Origin: DATJOQ01 sp050010455
GTDB taxonomy: Bacteria > Desulfobacterota > Binatia > Binatales > Binataceae
NCBI GenBank assembly: GCA_050010455.1
Contig: JBEKLA010000008.1
Span: 1-39,944 of the forward strand
Direction: 5' to 3'
Length of the DNA stretch: 39,944 bases
Shown piece after piece: positions 22,868 to 30,626 of the stretch. Position numbers and translations under genes: made by a program. The first letter of the stretch is position 1, and each line of letters begins with the position of its first letter. Below the pieces are notes generated by a model. That model had not been told where the DNA came from, did no database searches, and saw nothing but the letters and a program-made list of their open reading frames with translations.

Positions 22868-23882
22868 ACGTCACCGCAACCTTGAGCGCTTCCGGATTCT
22901 GCGCGGCCGCGAACGCGTCGCCGATACGCGCCAGCGGGAAGCTGTGGGTCACCAGGTCGCGCGCGGAGAGCACGCCGCGTTCGATGAGGCTCAGCGCGTA
23001 GCGCGTATCGTCGGGCCCGCACGAATAGCTGGGAACCATCCGCACCTCGTTGAAGTAGAGATCGCTCGGATTGATCGTCATCTCTTCTCCCGGCGGCGTC
23101 GAGGTGAACTGCACAATCGTCGCACCGCCGGCGGCGGCGGCGATACCGGCCGCAATCGCCTTGACCGTGCCCGGGCCCACAATCACGACGTCGGCCATCG
23201 CGCCCTTGGTCACCTCGCGCACCTGCGCCGCCAGATCATCGCCCGATACGACCAGCCCGAAGTCGGCGCCGAGTTCGCGCGCACGCGCCGCGCGCTTCTC
23301 GAAGAGATCGGCGCCTATCACCAGGCCCGCTCCCAGATGGCGCGCCAGCCGCACATGCATCATGCCCATGATGCCGAGCCCGATAATCAGGATCGATTCG
23401 CCCGGCTTCAGCCCCGACCTGCGAATCGACTTGACCACGCACGCCGCCGGTTCGATCAGCACTCCGTCGAGGTCGCTGACGCTGTCGGGCAGCTTCAGCG
23501 TATCGCGCAGGTTGATCGCGCCGGCGCGGAAATATTCCGCCATCCCGCCCGGCACGATTTTGCTCTCGCGCCAGGTCCGGCACTGGACGTATTCGCCGCG
23601 CCGGCAGGCGTGGCACTCCAGGCACGGCGCGTGATGATGCACGAACACGCGCTCGCCGGCGCGAAAGCCGGTCGCGTCGCGGCCGGCCTCCTCGATGATC
23701 CCGACCGGTTCGTGGCCCAGCACCAGCGGCGCCTTGCGCCGCAAGTACCACGGCATGATATCGCCGGTGCAGATGCCGCAGGCGCGGGTGCGCACCAGGA
23801 TTTCCGCCGGACCGATCTCGGGCCGGGCCTCGTGCTCGACGCGGATATCGCCAAAATCATAGAGCCGTGCAACGCGCATCAT
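22857..23882 (-). CDS. Zinc-dependent medium-chain alcohol dehydrogenase
   Basis: A 341-residue MDR-superfamily dehydrogenase. Catalytic zinc residues are in RACGICTGD and LGHEPVG; the structural zinc cysteines are in CLECHACRRGEYVQC. The Rossmann motif ILIIGLGIMGMMHVRLA binds NAD(P). EPAACVVKSI is the usual catalytic-domain helix. Likely a polyol, sugar or threonine-type dehydrogenase rather than a simple alcohol enzyme; the exact substrate is unknown. Two ATGs occur in tandem at 23882 and 23879 with only a weak ribosome site. Overlaps the nucleoside phosphorylase downstream and is divergent from the Nudix gene. Confidence 0.92.
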   Translation of the reverse strand: MMRVARLYDFGDIRVEHEARPEIGPAEILVRTRACGICTGDIMPWYLRRKAPLVLGHEPVGIIEEAGRDATGFRAGERVFVHHHAPCLECHACRRGEYVQCRTWRESKIVPGGMAEYFRAGAINLRDTLKLPDSVSDLDGVLIEPAACVVKSIRRSGLKPGESILIIGLGIMGMMHVRLARHLGAGLVIGADLFEKRAARARELGADFGLVVSGDDLAAQVREVTKGAMADVVIVGPGTVKAIAAGIAAAAGGATIVQFTSTPPGEEMTINPSDLYFNEVRMVPSYSCGPDDTRYALSLIERGVLSARDLVTHSFPLARIGDAFAAAQNPEALKVAVTFDS

Positions 23883-23995
23883 GGTCAGAAAACTGTGGGT
23901 TTCATCACGCGGATTGTCAATGCCTGGTCAAAAGGGCGCGGCCACAACCTCCGAAAGGGCATGCGGCCGCGATTCATGCATGTTAGGTTACCAGT

Positions 23996-24427
23996 ATGCC
24001 TCCTCCACATTCACTGCCCGTAGCCGCCGACGTGATAATCGAGCTCGACGGAAGTATCGTTCTGATCGAGCGCAGGAACTTTCCCTTCGGATGGGCGATT
24101 CCGGGCGGCTTCGTCGATATCGGCGAGGCGGTCGAAACGGCCGCGGTGCGCGAGGCGCTTGAAGAGACTTCGCTCAAGGTCGAGCTGCGCGCGCTGCTCG
24201 GCATTTACTCGCGCCCCGGCCGCGATCCTCGGGGCCAGACCGTGACCGCCGTCTATATCGGACGTGGCCACGGCGCTCCGAAAGCCGACGACGACGCCAG
24301 GAATCTCGCGCTGTTTGCGCCCGATCGGCTGCCGTCGCCGCTGGCCTTCGATCACGCCGAGATACTCGCCGATTACCTGCGTTTTATCCGCAGCGGCGAG
24401 TATCCAGCGCCGTGGCGCCGCGCCTAG
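23996..24427 (+). CDS. Nudix hydrolase
   Basis: A 143-residue Nudix protein. The Nudix box is complete: GGFVDIGEAVETAAVREALE followed by ETS, giving G-x5-E-x7-REU-x-EE. The N-terminus DVIIELDGSIVLIERRNFPF and the strand QTVTAVYIGRG are typical of the group that hydrolyses ADP-ribose and related nucleoside diphosphates. Specific substrate unknown. Divergent from the zinc dehydrogenase; convergent with the aminotransferase, with a palindromic repeat element between. Confidence 0.92.
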   Translation: MPPPHSLPVAADVIIELDGSIVLIERRNFPFGWAIPGGFVDIGEAVETAAVREALEETSLKVELRALLGIYSRPGRDPRGQTVTAVYIGRGHGAPKADDDARNLALFAPDRLPSPLAFDHAEILADYLRFIRSGEYPAPWRRA

Positions 24428-24447
24428 GCCCCCGGCGCACAGGCTGC

Positions 24448-24535
24448 CATTCCGAGCGAGGCTTCCGAGCGAGGAATCCCGGGGGCGGACGTTCGGGATT
24501 TCTCGCTTCGCCAAGCCTTCGCTCGAAATGACAAA
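24448..24535. repeat. REP-like palindromic repeat element
   Basis: Two long imperfect inverted arms: CATTCCGAGCGAGGCTTCCG and onward to AATCCCG (24448-24481), and the complement ending CTTCGCTCGAAATGACA (24494-24533). Folding gives a hairpin of about 30 bp. The CATTCCGAGCGA...TCGCTCGAAATG pattern is of the kind dispersed many times in some proteobacterial-type genomes. It lies between convergent genes and may end both transcripts. No second copy is seen in this window. Confidence 0.65.
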
Positions 24536-24578
24536 TGACAGAAGAGCAATCGCAGGACTCTCGCGACGGCGGCGCGGT

Positions 24579-25778
24579 TCAGGATTTCAGGGTTCGGACG
24601 GCAGCGTCGATACGCTTGAAGGCCTCTTCGAGATTCGCTCGCGACGTCGCGTAAGAGATGCGCACGTGCTTGGGCGCGCCGAAATCGTTGCCGCCCACCA
24701 GCGCGACCTTCGCCTCTTCGAGTAGAAACGCCGCAACCTGATCGCCGTCGCCGAGCGTGCCGCCCGACCACTTCTTGCCGAGCAGTTCCGAGACGTTGGG
24801 GAAGGCATAGAAGGCGCCTTGGGGGACGTTGGCGAGCTTGAAGCCCGGGATCGAACGCAGCCGCTCGGCTACGAGCTGGTTGCGCGCGCCGAACTCCTTG
24901 ACCATCGCGTGAACTTCGTCCTGCGGGCCGTTGAGCGCTTCGATCGCCGCCGCCTGCGCGATCGAATTCGGATTTCCGCTGTTCTGCCCCTGCAGGCGCG
25001 AGGCCGCGCCGATCACTTCGGCCGGACCCGCCGCGAAGCCGATCCGCCATCCGGTCATCGCATAGGTCTTCGACAGCGAGTTCACGATAATGCCGGTGGC
25101 CTTAAGCCGCGGCTCGATCACGAACAGATGCGGCGGAGGGTTGACGTAGATGATGTGCTCGTAGACGCCGTCGAAGATAACCCACAGACCCGCTTCGAGC
25201 AGCACCTTGGCGAGTTCGCGCAGGTTCTCGGCGCCCGCCACCGCTCCGGTCGGATTACAGGGCGAGTTCAGGATGATACCGCGGGTGTTCGGCGTCAGCG
25301 CGCGGCGCAGTTCCGCGGCGGTCAGTTGAAAGCCTTCGTTCTCGCGCGTCGGCAACAGCTTCACCTCGGCGCCGCTCAGCCGCACCATCTCGGCGAAGCT
25401 CACCCACGCGGGCGTCGGGATGATCACCTCGTCGCCCTCGTCGAACAGGCTCGCGATAATATTGCAGGCCGCCTGCTTGCCGCCGGCCGCCGCCATGACC
25501 TCGGTCGGTTTGTAGTCCAGGTCGTTGTCGCGCTTGAACTTGGCGCAAATCGCCTGCTTGAGGTCGCGCACGCCGCCGGCCGGCGTGTACTTCGTCATCC
25601 CCGCGGCCATCGCCTTGCGCGCGGCTTCCTTGATGTGCTCGGGAGTGTCGAAGTCGGGTTCGCCCGCCGCCAATGAGATAACATCAACGCCCGCTTGCTT
25701 TAGTTCGGTCGCACGGGCTTCCGCCGCCAGCGTGGCCGACGGCTTGAGCGCGGCGATTCTTCGATTAAGTTTCAACAT
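24579..25778 (-). CDS. Pyridoxal-phosphate aspartate-type aminotransferase (class I)
   Basis: A 399-residue fold-type I aminotransferase of the bacterial 1b (Thermus-type) aspartate aminotransferase group. Lys237 in VNSLSKTYAMTGWRIGF binds PLP. SPCNPTGAV contains the conserved Asn; GEPDFDTPEHIKEA and YTPAGGVRDLKQAI are the N-terminal substrate-site segments; HVRISYATS near the C-terminus carries the carboxylate-binding Arg. ATG at 25778 starts at the family N-terminus (MLKLNRRIAALKPSATL); the ATG 10 codons upstream is less likely. Related 1b enzymes can also use prephenate or other amino acids. Downstream of coaD on the same strand. Confidence 0.94.
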   Translation of the reverse strand: MLKLNRRIAALKPSATLAAEARATELKQAGVDVISLAAGEPDFDTPEHIKEAARKAMAAGMTKYTPAGGVRDLKQAICAKFKRDNDLDYKPTEVMAAAGGKQAACNIIASLFDEGDEVIIPTPAWVSFAEMVRLSGAEVKLLPTRENEGFQLTAAELRRALTPNTRGIILNSPCNPTGAVAGAENLRELAKVLLEAGLWVIFDGVYEHIIYVNPPPHLFVIEPRLKATGIIVNSLSKTYAMTGWRIGFAAGPAEVIGAASRLQGQNSGNPNSIAQAAAIEALNGPQDEVHAMVKEFGARNQLVAERLRSIPGFKLANVPQGAFYAFPNVSELLGKKWSGGTLGDGDQVAAFLLEEAKVALVGGNDFGAPKHVRISYATSRANLEEAFKRIDAAVRTLKS

Positions 25779-25877
25779 GCCTACCGCCTGATTCGAGAGA
25801 TGACACAAACTTTATTCGTGAAGAGGCCAAGAGGAAACAGTGCGGACGCGTCCAACGGAAGATGAACCGGGCAAACC

Positions 25878-26393
25878 TCAGTCAAGCTTGAGCTTCAGCC
25901 GCAGCCGCCGCATCACCGATTCCGGCACCAGCCCGGGCAATCGCTGGCCATAGCTTGCAACCTCCTTGATCAGGCGCGAGGCCGAGAAGAACAGGGTCGG
26001 GTTGGCGAACAGGAAGATGGTTTCGATATGCGGCTTCATGTGCCGGTTCATCTGGGTCATCTGGAATTCATACTCGAAGTCGGTCACGGCACGCAGGCTG
26101 CGGATCAGCACGGCGGCGCCGATACGCTCCGCGTAATCCACCGAAAGCCCGCTGAACTTGTCGACCCGCGCCGCAGGTTCGAGGTCGCGAATCGTCTCGT
26201 GGATCATCTCGACGCGCTCGTCGGCCGTGAACAGCGCGGAATCCTTGTGCGGATTGTAAGCCACCGCCACGATCACCTCGTCGAACAGCTCGACGCCGCG
26301 GCGGATGATATCGATGTGGCCGTTGTGGATCGGATCGAAGGTGCCGGGATAGACTGCGGTGCGGCGAAGGTTGCTGCGTTTTTGGCTAGTCAT
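25878..26393 (-). CDS. coaD: Phosphopantetheine adenylyltransferase
   Basis: A 171-residue CoaD, which makes dephospho-CoA from 4'-phosphopantetheine and ATP. The nucleotidyltransferase motif AVYPGTFDPIHNGHIDII is intact, with the HxGH-type segment. LIRSLRAVTDFEYEFQMTQM with MNRHMKP is the substrate-binding loop, and SRLIKEVASYGQRLPGLVP is close to the classic C-terminal signature, except that FFSASR stands where SFLSSS is usual. Directly follows rsmD (29-bp gap), the common rsmD-coaD pair. Confidence 0.97.
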   Translation of the reverse strand: MTSQKRSNLRRTAVYPGTFDPIHNGHIDIIRRGVELFDEVIVAVAYNPHKDSALFTADERVEMIHETIRDLEPAARVDKFSGLSVDYAERIGAAVLIRSLRAVTDFEYEFQMTQMNRHMKPHIETIFLFANPTLFFSASRLIKEVASYGQRLPGLVPESVMRRLRLKLKLD

Positions 26394-26422
26394 ATTCTAC
26401 GGCGTCAGGCCCCTTGGTCTAT

Positions 26423-26980
26423 TTACGCGGCGCGCCGGTACAACACTATGCGATGGTCGCCCAGGGTGGCGACGCTGACGCGCTCCAGTCTTGAATCCTG
26501 CGGCGCGGGCTCGCGGCGCGATAGCTCTAGCACCACCCAGGCTCCGAATGCCAGCAAGTCGAGGTCGCAAAGTTGCGCCAGGATTGCGGCGCTAAGCCCC
26601 TTCTCATAGGGAGCGTCACATATTACCAAATCGAAGCGTACGCCGTCGCGGGCCAGTTCCACCAGCGCGCGGCGCGCGTCGAGGCAAAGCACGCGGCATC
26701 GCGGGATGAGCCCTAGGGCTTCGAGATTTTCCTTGATCACGGCCACAGCCGCACGGCTGGAATCGACAAAGACGGCGCTGTTGGCGCCGCGCGAGAGCGC
26801 TTCGATCCCAAGTGAACCGGTGCCGGCGAACAAATCGAGCACCGCGAGGCCGCTGAAATCGAGCCGGGCCGCCAGACGCGAGAAAATCGATTCCCGCACC
26901 CGCGCCGACGTCGGACGAGTAGCCATCCCGCGCGGTGCCTTGAGGCGCTGCCCATGCGCTTCCCCCGCGATCACTCTCAT
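26423..26980 (-). CDS. rsmD: 16S rRNA (guanine(966)-N2)-methyltransferase RsmD
   Basis: A 185-residue class I SAM methyltransferase. It starts MRVIAGEAHGQRLKAPRG, then TRPTSARVRESIFSRL, and has the SAM motif LDLFAGTGSLGIEALSRGA at about 48-66. The catalytic motif IV reads CDAPYEKG (122-125 DAPY) where RsmD usually has DPPY or DPPF. ATG at 26980 has GGAG 8 nt upstream; the longer frame to 27037 would run through the thiolase terminator and is not used. Modifies G966 in 16S rRNA during 30S assembly. Confidence 0.95.
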   Translation of the reverse strand: MRVIAGEAHGQRLKAPRGMATRPTSARVRESIFSRLAARLDFSGLAVLDLFAGTGSLGIEALSRGANSAVFVDSSRAAVAVIKENLEALGLIPRCRVLCLDARRALVELARDGVRFDLVICDAPYEKGLSAAILAQLCDLDLLAFGAWVVLELSRREPAPQDSRLERVSVATLGDHRIVLYRRAA

Positions 26981-27015
26981 CGATAATGCTCCATCCGACG
27001 CCCCGCCGTTCCATG

Positions 27016-27049
27016 AAAAAAGCGGGAGGGCGCTCATCCACCCTCCCGC
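27016..27049 (-). terminator. Rho-independent terminator of the thiolase gene
   Basis: On the minus strand a perfect 9-bp stem GCGGGAGGG/CCCTCCCGC with a 10-nt loop is followed directly by six T residues. It lies 26 bp after the thiolase stop and separates it from rsmD. Confidence 0.9.
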
Positions 27050-27074
27050 CAGTTCCTCGGATTCAGGCTGCCGA

Positions 27075-28322
27075 TCAGACGCCGAAAATGTGGACGCCGA
27101 TCGCGGCCGCCTCGTTGCGGACCATGCCGCCGGCGTTCTGGGTCATGCCGAGCTTGGCGTTGCGCACCTGGCGCTTGCCGGCCTCGCCGCGCAATTGCCA
27201 GAAGATCTCACAGATCTGCGCGACGCCGGTTGCGCCCACCGGATGGCCCTTGGCGAGCAGGCCGCCCGACGGATTGACCGGAATCCGGCCGGTGAGCTCG
27301 GTGACGCCCTCGTCGATTAGCTTGCCGCTTTCTCCGGGCTTGCACAGACCCAGCTCTTCGTAGATTTCCAGTTCCGCGAAAGCGGAGGCGTCGTGCAGTT
27401 CGATCACATTGAGATCCTTGGGGCCGATGCCAACGTTCTCGTAAGCCTTCGTGGAGGCACGCTCCACCACTTCGGGTTCGTCGCGGCCGTGGTCCTGTCC
27501 CGACAAAAGCACCGAAGTGAGGACCTTGACCGGCTTGGATGTGTATCGCGGGGCGACCGACGACGCGCACAGGATAGCGGCGGCAGCGCCGTCGCCTATC
27601 GGTGAGCACATCAGGCGCGTCAACGGCTCGGCTATCATCGGCGAATTCATCACGTCCTCGAGCGTGCAAACATCCTGGTACTGAGCGTGAGGATTGAGGC
27701 TGCCGTTGAAATGATTTTTCACCGCGACCCGCGCAATCTGTTCCTTGGTAGTCCCATACTTGCGCATATGCTCGCGCGCGCCGGCCGCGTAAAAATCCAT
27801 GAACATCGAACGCGATTCACCCGCACCGCCCGCCTTGGGGGCCTCGCCGCGCGCGGCGCGTTCAGCCTTCAGCTTTTCCTGCTGTGCGTTCATCTCGGCG
27901 ACCATCTTCTGCATCAGCTCGACGTCAACCGCCGATCCGATCGCCGCAAACGATTTCTTCTTGTCGACGTGGTAGAGCTTCTCCATCCCCAGCGCCAGCA
28001 CGATGTCGTACATGCCCGAAGCCACGTACAGCCAGGCGAGATGGAACGCGGTCGCAGAGCTGGCGCAAGCGTTCTCGCAGTTAACGATCGGGATGCCGCC
28101 GATTCCCATCTCGCGCAGCACCACCTGCCCGCGCACGCACTCCTGGCCGGTGATCAATCCGGCCATCGCGTTGCCGACCACAGCAGCTTCGATCTGCTTC
28201 TGGTCCACCGCGGCCGAGGCCAGCGCGCTGTTGATCGCGTCGCGGCCGAGCACCTTCATGCTAGTGTCGATGTATTTACCGAACTTAACCATTCCCGCGC
28301 CGATCACTGATACGTCGCGCAT
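27075..28322 (-). CDS. SCP2-type thiolase (acyl-CoA acetyltransferase family)
   Basis: A 415-residue thiolase-fold protein. Cys86 in IVNCENACASSATAFHLA is the acyl-accepting residue; HDASAFAELE and GGLLAKGHPVGATGVAQI provide the two conserved histidines. The second thiolase cysteine is not at its usual place (QNAGGMVRNE), as in SCP2/sterol-carrier-type thiolases and thiolase-like lipid-transfer proteins. A 20-residue Lys/Glu/Ala insertion (EKLKAERAARGEAPKAGG) interrupts the loop domain. Likely acts in beta-oxidation or side-chain shortening of lipids. GAGGAGG lies 5 nt before ATG at 28322. Monocistronic, with its own terminator. Confidence 0.92.
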   Translation of the reverse strand: MRDVSVIGAGMVKFGKYIDTSMKVLGRDAINSALASAAVDQKQIEAAVVGNAMAGLITGQECVRGQVVLREMGIGGIPIVNCENACASSATAFHLAWLYVASGMYDIVLALGMEKLYHVDKKKSFAAIGSAVDVELMQKMVAEMNAQQEKLKAERAARGEAPKAGGAGESRSMFMDFYAAGAREHMRKYGTTKEQIARVAVKNHFNGSLNPHAQYQDVCTLEDVMNSPMIAEPLTRLMCSPIGDGAAAAILCASSVAPRYTSKPVKVLTSVLLSGQDHGRDEPEVVERASTKAYENVGIGPKDLNVIELHDASAFAELEIYEELGLCKPGESGKLIDEGVTELTGRIPVNPSGGLLAKGHPVGATGVAQICEIFWQLRGEAGKRQVRNAKLGMTQNAGGMVRNEAAAIGVHIFGV

Positions 28323-28652
28323 AACGGCCTCCTCGAATTGAGATCGTTGATGGAGCCCTCGTGTTGACTATCCAGTATGGGAACGATAACCCATGTCGGC
28401 TAAGGGTGGCAAGTTGAGCATCCGCTGCGCAGAGTTGCGGTATCGGACCGAAATTGGAACGATGGTTCCTTTGGAGCCACGGTTGCGCTTGCCAGGAGAC
28501 GCGTTATTCGCTACGTCTCATCAGATTTTGTCGAATTGGCTGACGACCAAGTGAAGGCCACTTTATGAGGGAATCGAATCTGCCTCAAATCGGATTTTCA
28601 GCGGAAGACCGCGCCGAATCGACCGCTAAACTAACCGACGAGTCCTGTATCC
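28323..28652. promoter_or_regulatory. Divergent intergenic region between thiolase and nuo operon
   Basis: 330 bp holding promoters for the thiolase (minus) and nuo operon (plus). ATGGG-N8-CCCAT around 28375-28392 is a possible small operator. A short upstream open frame (28565-28663) with its own ribosome site runs into nuoH and is listed separately. No riboswitch or tRNA fold was recognised. Confidence 0.5.
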
Positions 28653-28663
28653 GTGGCGATTGA
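28565..28663 (+). CDS. Possible 32-residue leader peptide overlapping nuoH start
   Basis: ATG at 28565 has GAAGG 7 nt upstream, and the frame (MRESNLPQIGFSAEDRAEST and onward) ends at TGA 28661-28663, 11 nt inside nuoH. The nuoH GTG at 28653 lacks a good Shine-Dalgarno site, so translation of nuoH could be coupled to this short frame. It has no recognised homology and may be chance. Confidence 0.25.
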   Translation: MRESNLPQIGFSAEDRAESTAKLTDESCIRGD

Positions 28664-29762
28664 ATTACTAATCGGAGCAGTTAAAGCGGTGGTGGTGCTG
28701 CTGCTGGTGTTGAACATCGCGGCGGTGCTGCTGTGGTTCGAGCGCAAGGGCAGCGCCCTGATGCAGGATCGTATCGGGGCTAATCGCGCCAACATATTCG
28801 GTGTCGGCAAGCGTTTGGGCCTGCCCAATTTTGGGCTGATCAACACGCTTTTGGCCGACTCCGTGAAGCTCTTCACCAAGGAAGACTTCGTGCCCGACGG
28901 CGCCGACAAGTTCCTCCACGGGCTGGCGCCGTTTCTAGCGCTGTTCCCGGTGCTGGTGACGTTCGCCGTGATTCCGTTCGGCGATTCGATCACGATCGCC
29001 GGCCGCAATATCGAGCTACAGGCGGCCAGCCTGAACGTGGCCGGACTTTATATCCTGGCAACGATCGGAGTTGGCGTTTACGGTGTCGCGCTGGCGGGAT
29101 GGTCATCGAACAATCGATGGTCGCTGCTGGGCGGAATCCGCGCCACGGCCCAGATGATCTCGTACGAGCTGGCGATGGGCCTGGCGATCGTAGCGGTCGT
29201 TATCACTTACGGCACCTTGGACCTGCAGACTATCTGCCGGACGCAGGGCGGAGTGTGGTTCGGATGGCTGCCGCGCTGGGGCATCTTGTTGCAGCCCGTC
29301 GCCTTCCTGATGTTGATGACGGCGGGGATGGCCGAATCGAAGCGCGTGCCGTTTGATTTGCCCGAAGGCGAATCGGAGTTGGTCGCGGGCTATTTCGTCG
29401 AGTATTCGGGCAGCAAGCAGGCGGTCTTCATGCTGACCGACTTCGCCGAAGTGGTGCTCGTGGCGGTGCTGGTGACGACCTTCTTTTTCGGCGGCTGGCA
29501 GATACCGTATCTTTACCGCGACGGCTTTCACTTCCCGTGGGGGACGATCGTCGCGATGCCCAATCTGGTGGTGGCGATCCTCGGCGTGGTGGCCTTTATC
29601 GTCAAGGTGCTTGCGTTCTGTTGGCTGCAAATCGTAATCCGCTGGACGCTGCCGCGCTTTCGCTACGACCAGTTGATGCGTCTGGGATGGAAAGGCTTGC
29701 TGCCGCTGGGACTGGCCAACGTGGTGGTGACCGCAGTGGTAGTAGTTTTGGCGGGGGCTTAA
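28653..29762 (+). CDS. nuoH: NADH-quinone oxidoreductase subunit H
   Basis: A 369-residue membrane subunit of complex I that helps form the quinone-binding chamber. Motifs: MQDRIGANRANIFG, QMISYELAMGLA, and AGMAESKRVPFDLPEGESEL with VAGYFVEYSG in the conserved charged loop facing the quinone site. About eight hydrophobic helices. Start is GTG at 28653, the first start after an in-frame stop, with no strong ribosome site (see the leader frame). First gene of nuoH-J-K-L-M-N. Confidence 0.96.
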   Translation: MAIELLIGAVKAVVVLLLVLNIAAVLLWFERKGSALMQDRIGANRANIFGVGKRLGLPNFGLINTLLADSVKLFTKEDFVPDGADKFLHGLAPFLALFPVLVTFAVIPFGDSITIAGRNIELQAASLNVAGLYILATIGVGVYGVALAGWSSNNRWSLLGGIRATAQMISYELAMGLAIVAVVITYGTLDLQTICRTQGGVWFGWLPRWGILLQPVAFLMLMTAGMAESKRVPFDLPEGESELVAGYFVEYSGSKQAVFMLTDFAEVVLVAVLVTTFFFGGWQIPYLYRDGFHFPWGTIVAMPNLVVAILGVVAFIVKVLAFCWLQIVIRWTLPRFRYDQLMRLGWKGLLPLGLANVVVTAVVVVLAGA

Positions 29763-29766
29763 GACG

Positions 29767-30321
29767 ATGCCGCTGTGGTTATTCGCCTTCGTGGGCGCTC
29801 TCGCGGTGTTCTCCGCGTTGGGGGTCGTGCTGCAACGCAATCCCGTGCACAGCCTGATGTCGCTGGTGATGACGCTGCTGGCGATCGCGGTGCTGTTCAT
29901 CGGCCTGGGCGCGGTAACGCTGGGCTTTCTGCAGGCGATCGTGTACGTCGGCGCGATCATGGTGCTGTTCCTGTTCGTTATCTGGCTGTTGAATATCCAG
30001 GCCCTGCCGGCCGACCGCACTCATCTGATGCTCAAGCTGTTCGGTACGATGGCGGCGGCCGCACTCGTCGCCGAGCTGCTCGTGTTTTTTGCGCAAGCGC
30101 CGACTATGCCGGCCGGGGCCAATCTGACGCCCGAGTACGGCTCGATCTCGCAGCTCGCAATGTCGCTCTTTTCCGATTATCTGGTGGCGTTCGAGGTTAC
30201 CTCGGTGCTGTTGCTTGCGGCGGTGGCCGGCGCGGTCGCGCTGGCGCGCCGCGTGCCGCAAACGCCTGAAACGGGGGTCGCGCGGGCCGAGGGTGGCGCG
30301 GCCAGGTCCGAGGGCTGGTGA
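29767..30321 (+). CDS. nuoJ: NADH-quinone oxidoreductase subunit J
   Basis: A 184-residue membrane subunit with about five transmembrane helices. The family segment NPVHSLMSLVMTLLAIAVLF and QAIVYVGAIMVLFLFVIWLL are clear; the latter contains the pi-bulge helix region important for coupling. Starts 4 bp after nuoH and ends overlapping nuoK by one base. nuoI, which normally sits between H and J, is absent. Confidence 0.95.
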   Translation: MPLWLFAFVGALAVFSALGVVLQRNPVHSLMSLVMTLLAIAVLFIGLGAVTLGFLQAIVYVGAIMVLFLFVIWLLNIQALPADRTHLMLKLFGTMAAAALVAELLVFFAQAPTMPAGANLTPEYGSISQLAMSLFSDYLVAFEVTSVLLLAAVAGAVALARRVPQTPETGVARAEGGAARSEGW

Positions 30322-30623
30322 TGGTTCCGAGCAGCTACTATTTGGGCCTAAGCGCCGTCGTGTTCACGATCGGTGTGGCGGGCGTGCTGGTCAGGCGCAA
30401 TCTGATCGTGATGCTGATGTCGATCGAGCTGATGCTGAACGCGGTGAACCTGGCGTTCGTCGCATTCGGCAGCGCGCGCGGCTCGGTGGACGGCCAGGTA
30501 ATCGTATTCTTCGTCATGACGGTGGCGGCGGCCGAAGCCGCGGTCGGACTGGCGATCATGATCGCGGTTTTCCGCAATCGCGAGACCCTCAACGCTGACG
30601 AGCTGAACCTGATGCGGTGGTGA
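30321..30623 (+). CDS. nuoK: NADH-quinone oxidoreductase subunit K
   Basis: A 100-residue three-helix membrane subunit. The conserved segment NLIVMLMSIELMLNAVNLAF contains the helix-2 glutamate, and VIVFFVMTVAAAEAAVGLAI holds the helix-3 glutamate, both essential for proton transfer in the family. ATG at 30321 overlaps the nuoJ TGA (TGATG); a GTG one codon earlier is also possible. Confidence 0.96.
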   Translation: MVPSSYYLGLSAVVFTIGVAGVLVRRNLIVMLMSIELMLNAVNLAFVAFGSARGSVDGQVIVFFVMTVAAAEAAVGLAIMIAVFRNRETLNADELNLMRW

Positions 30624-30626
30624 CGG

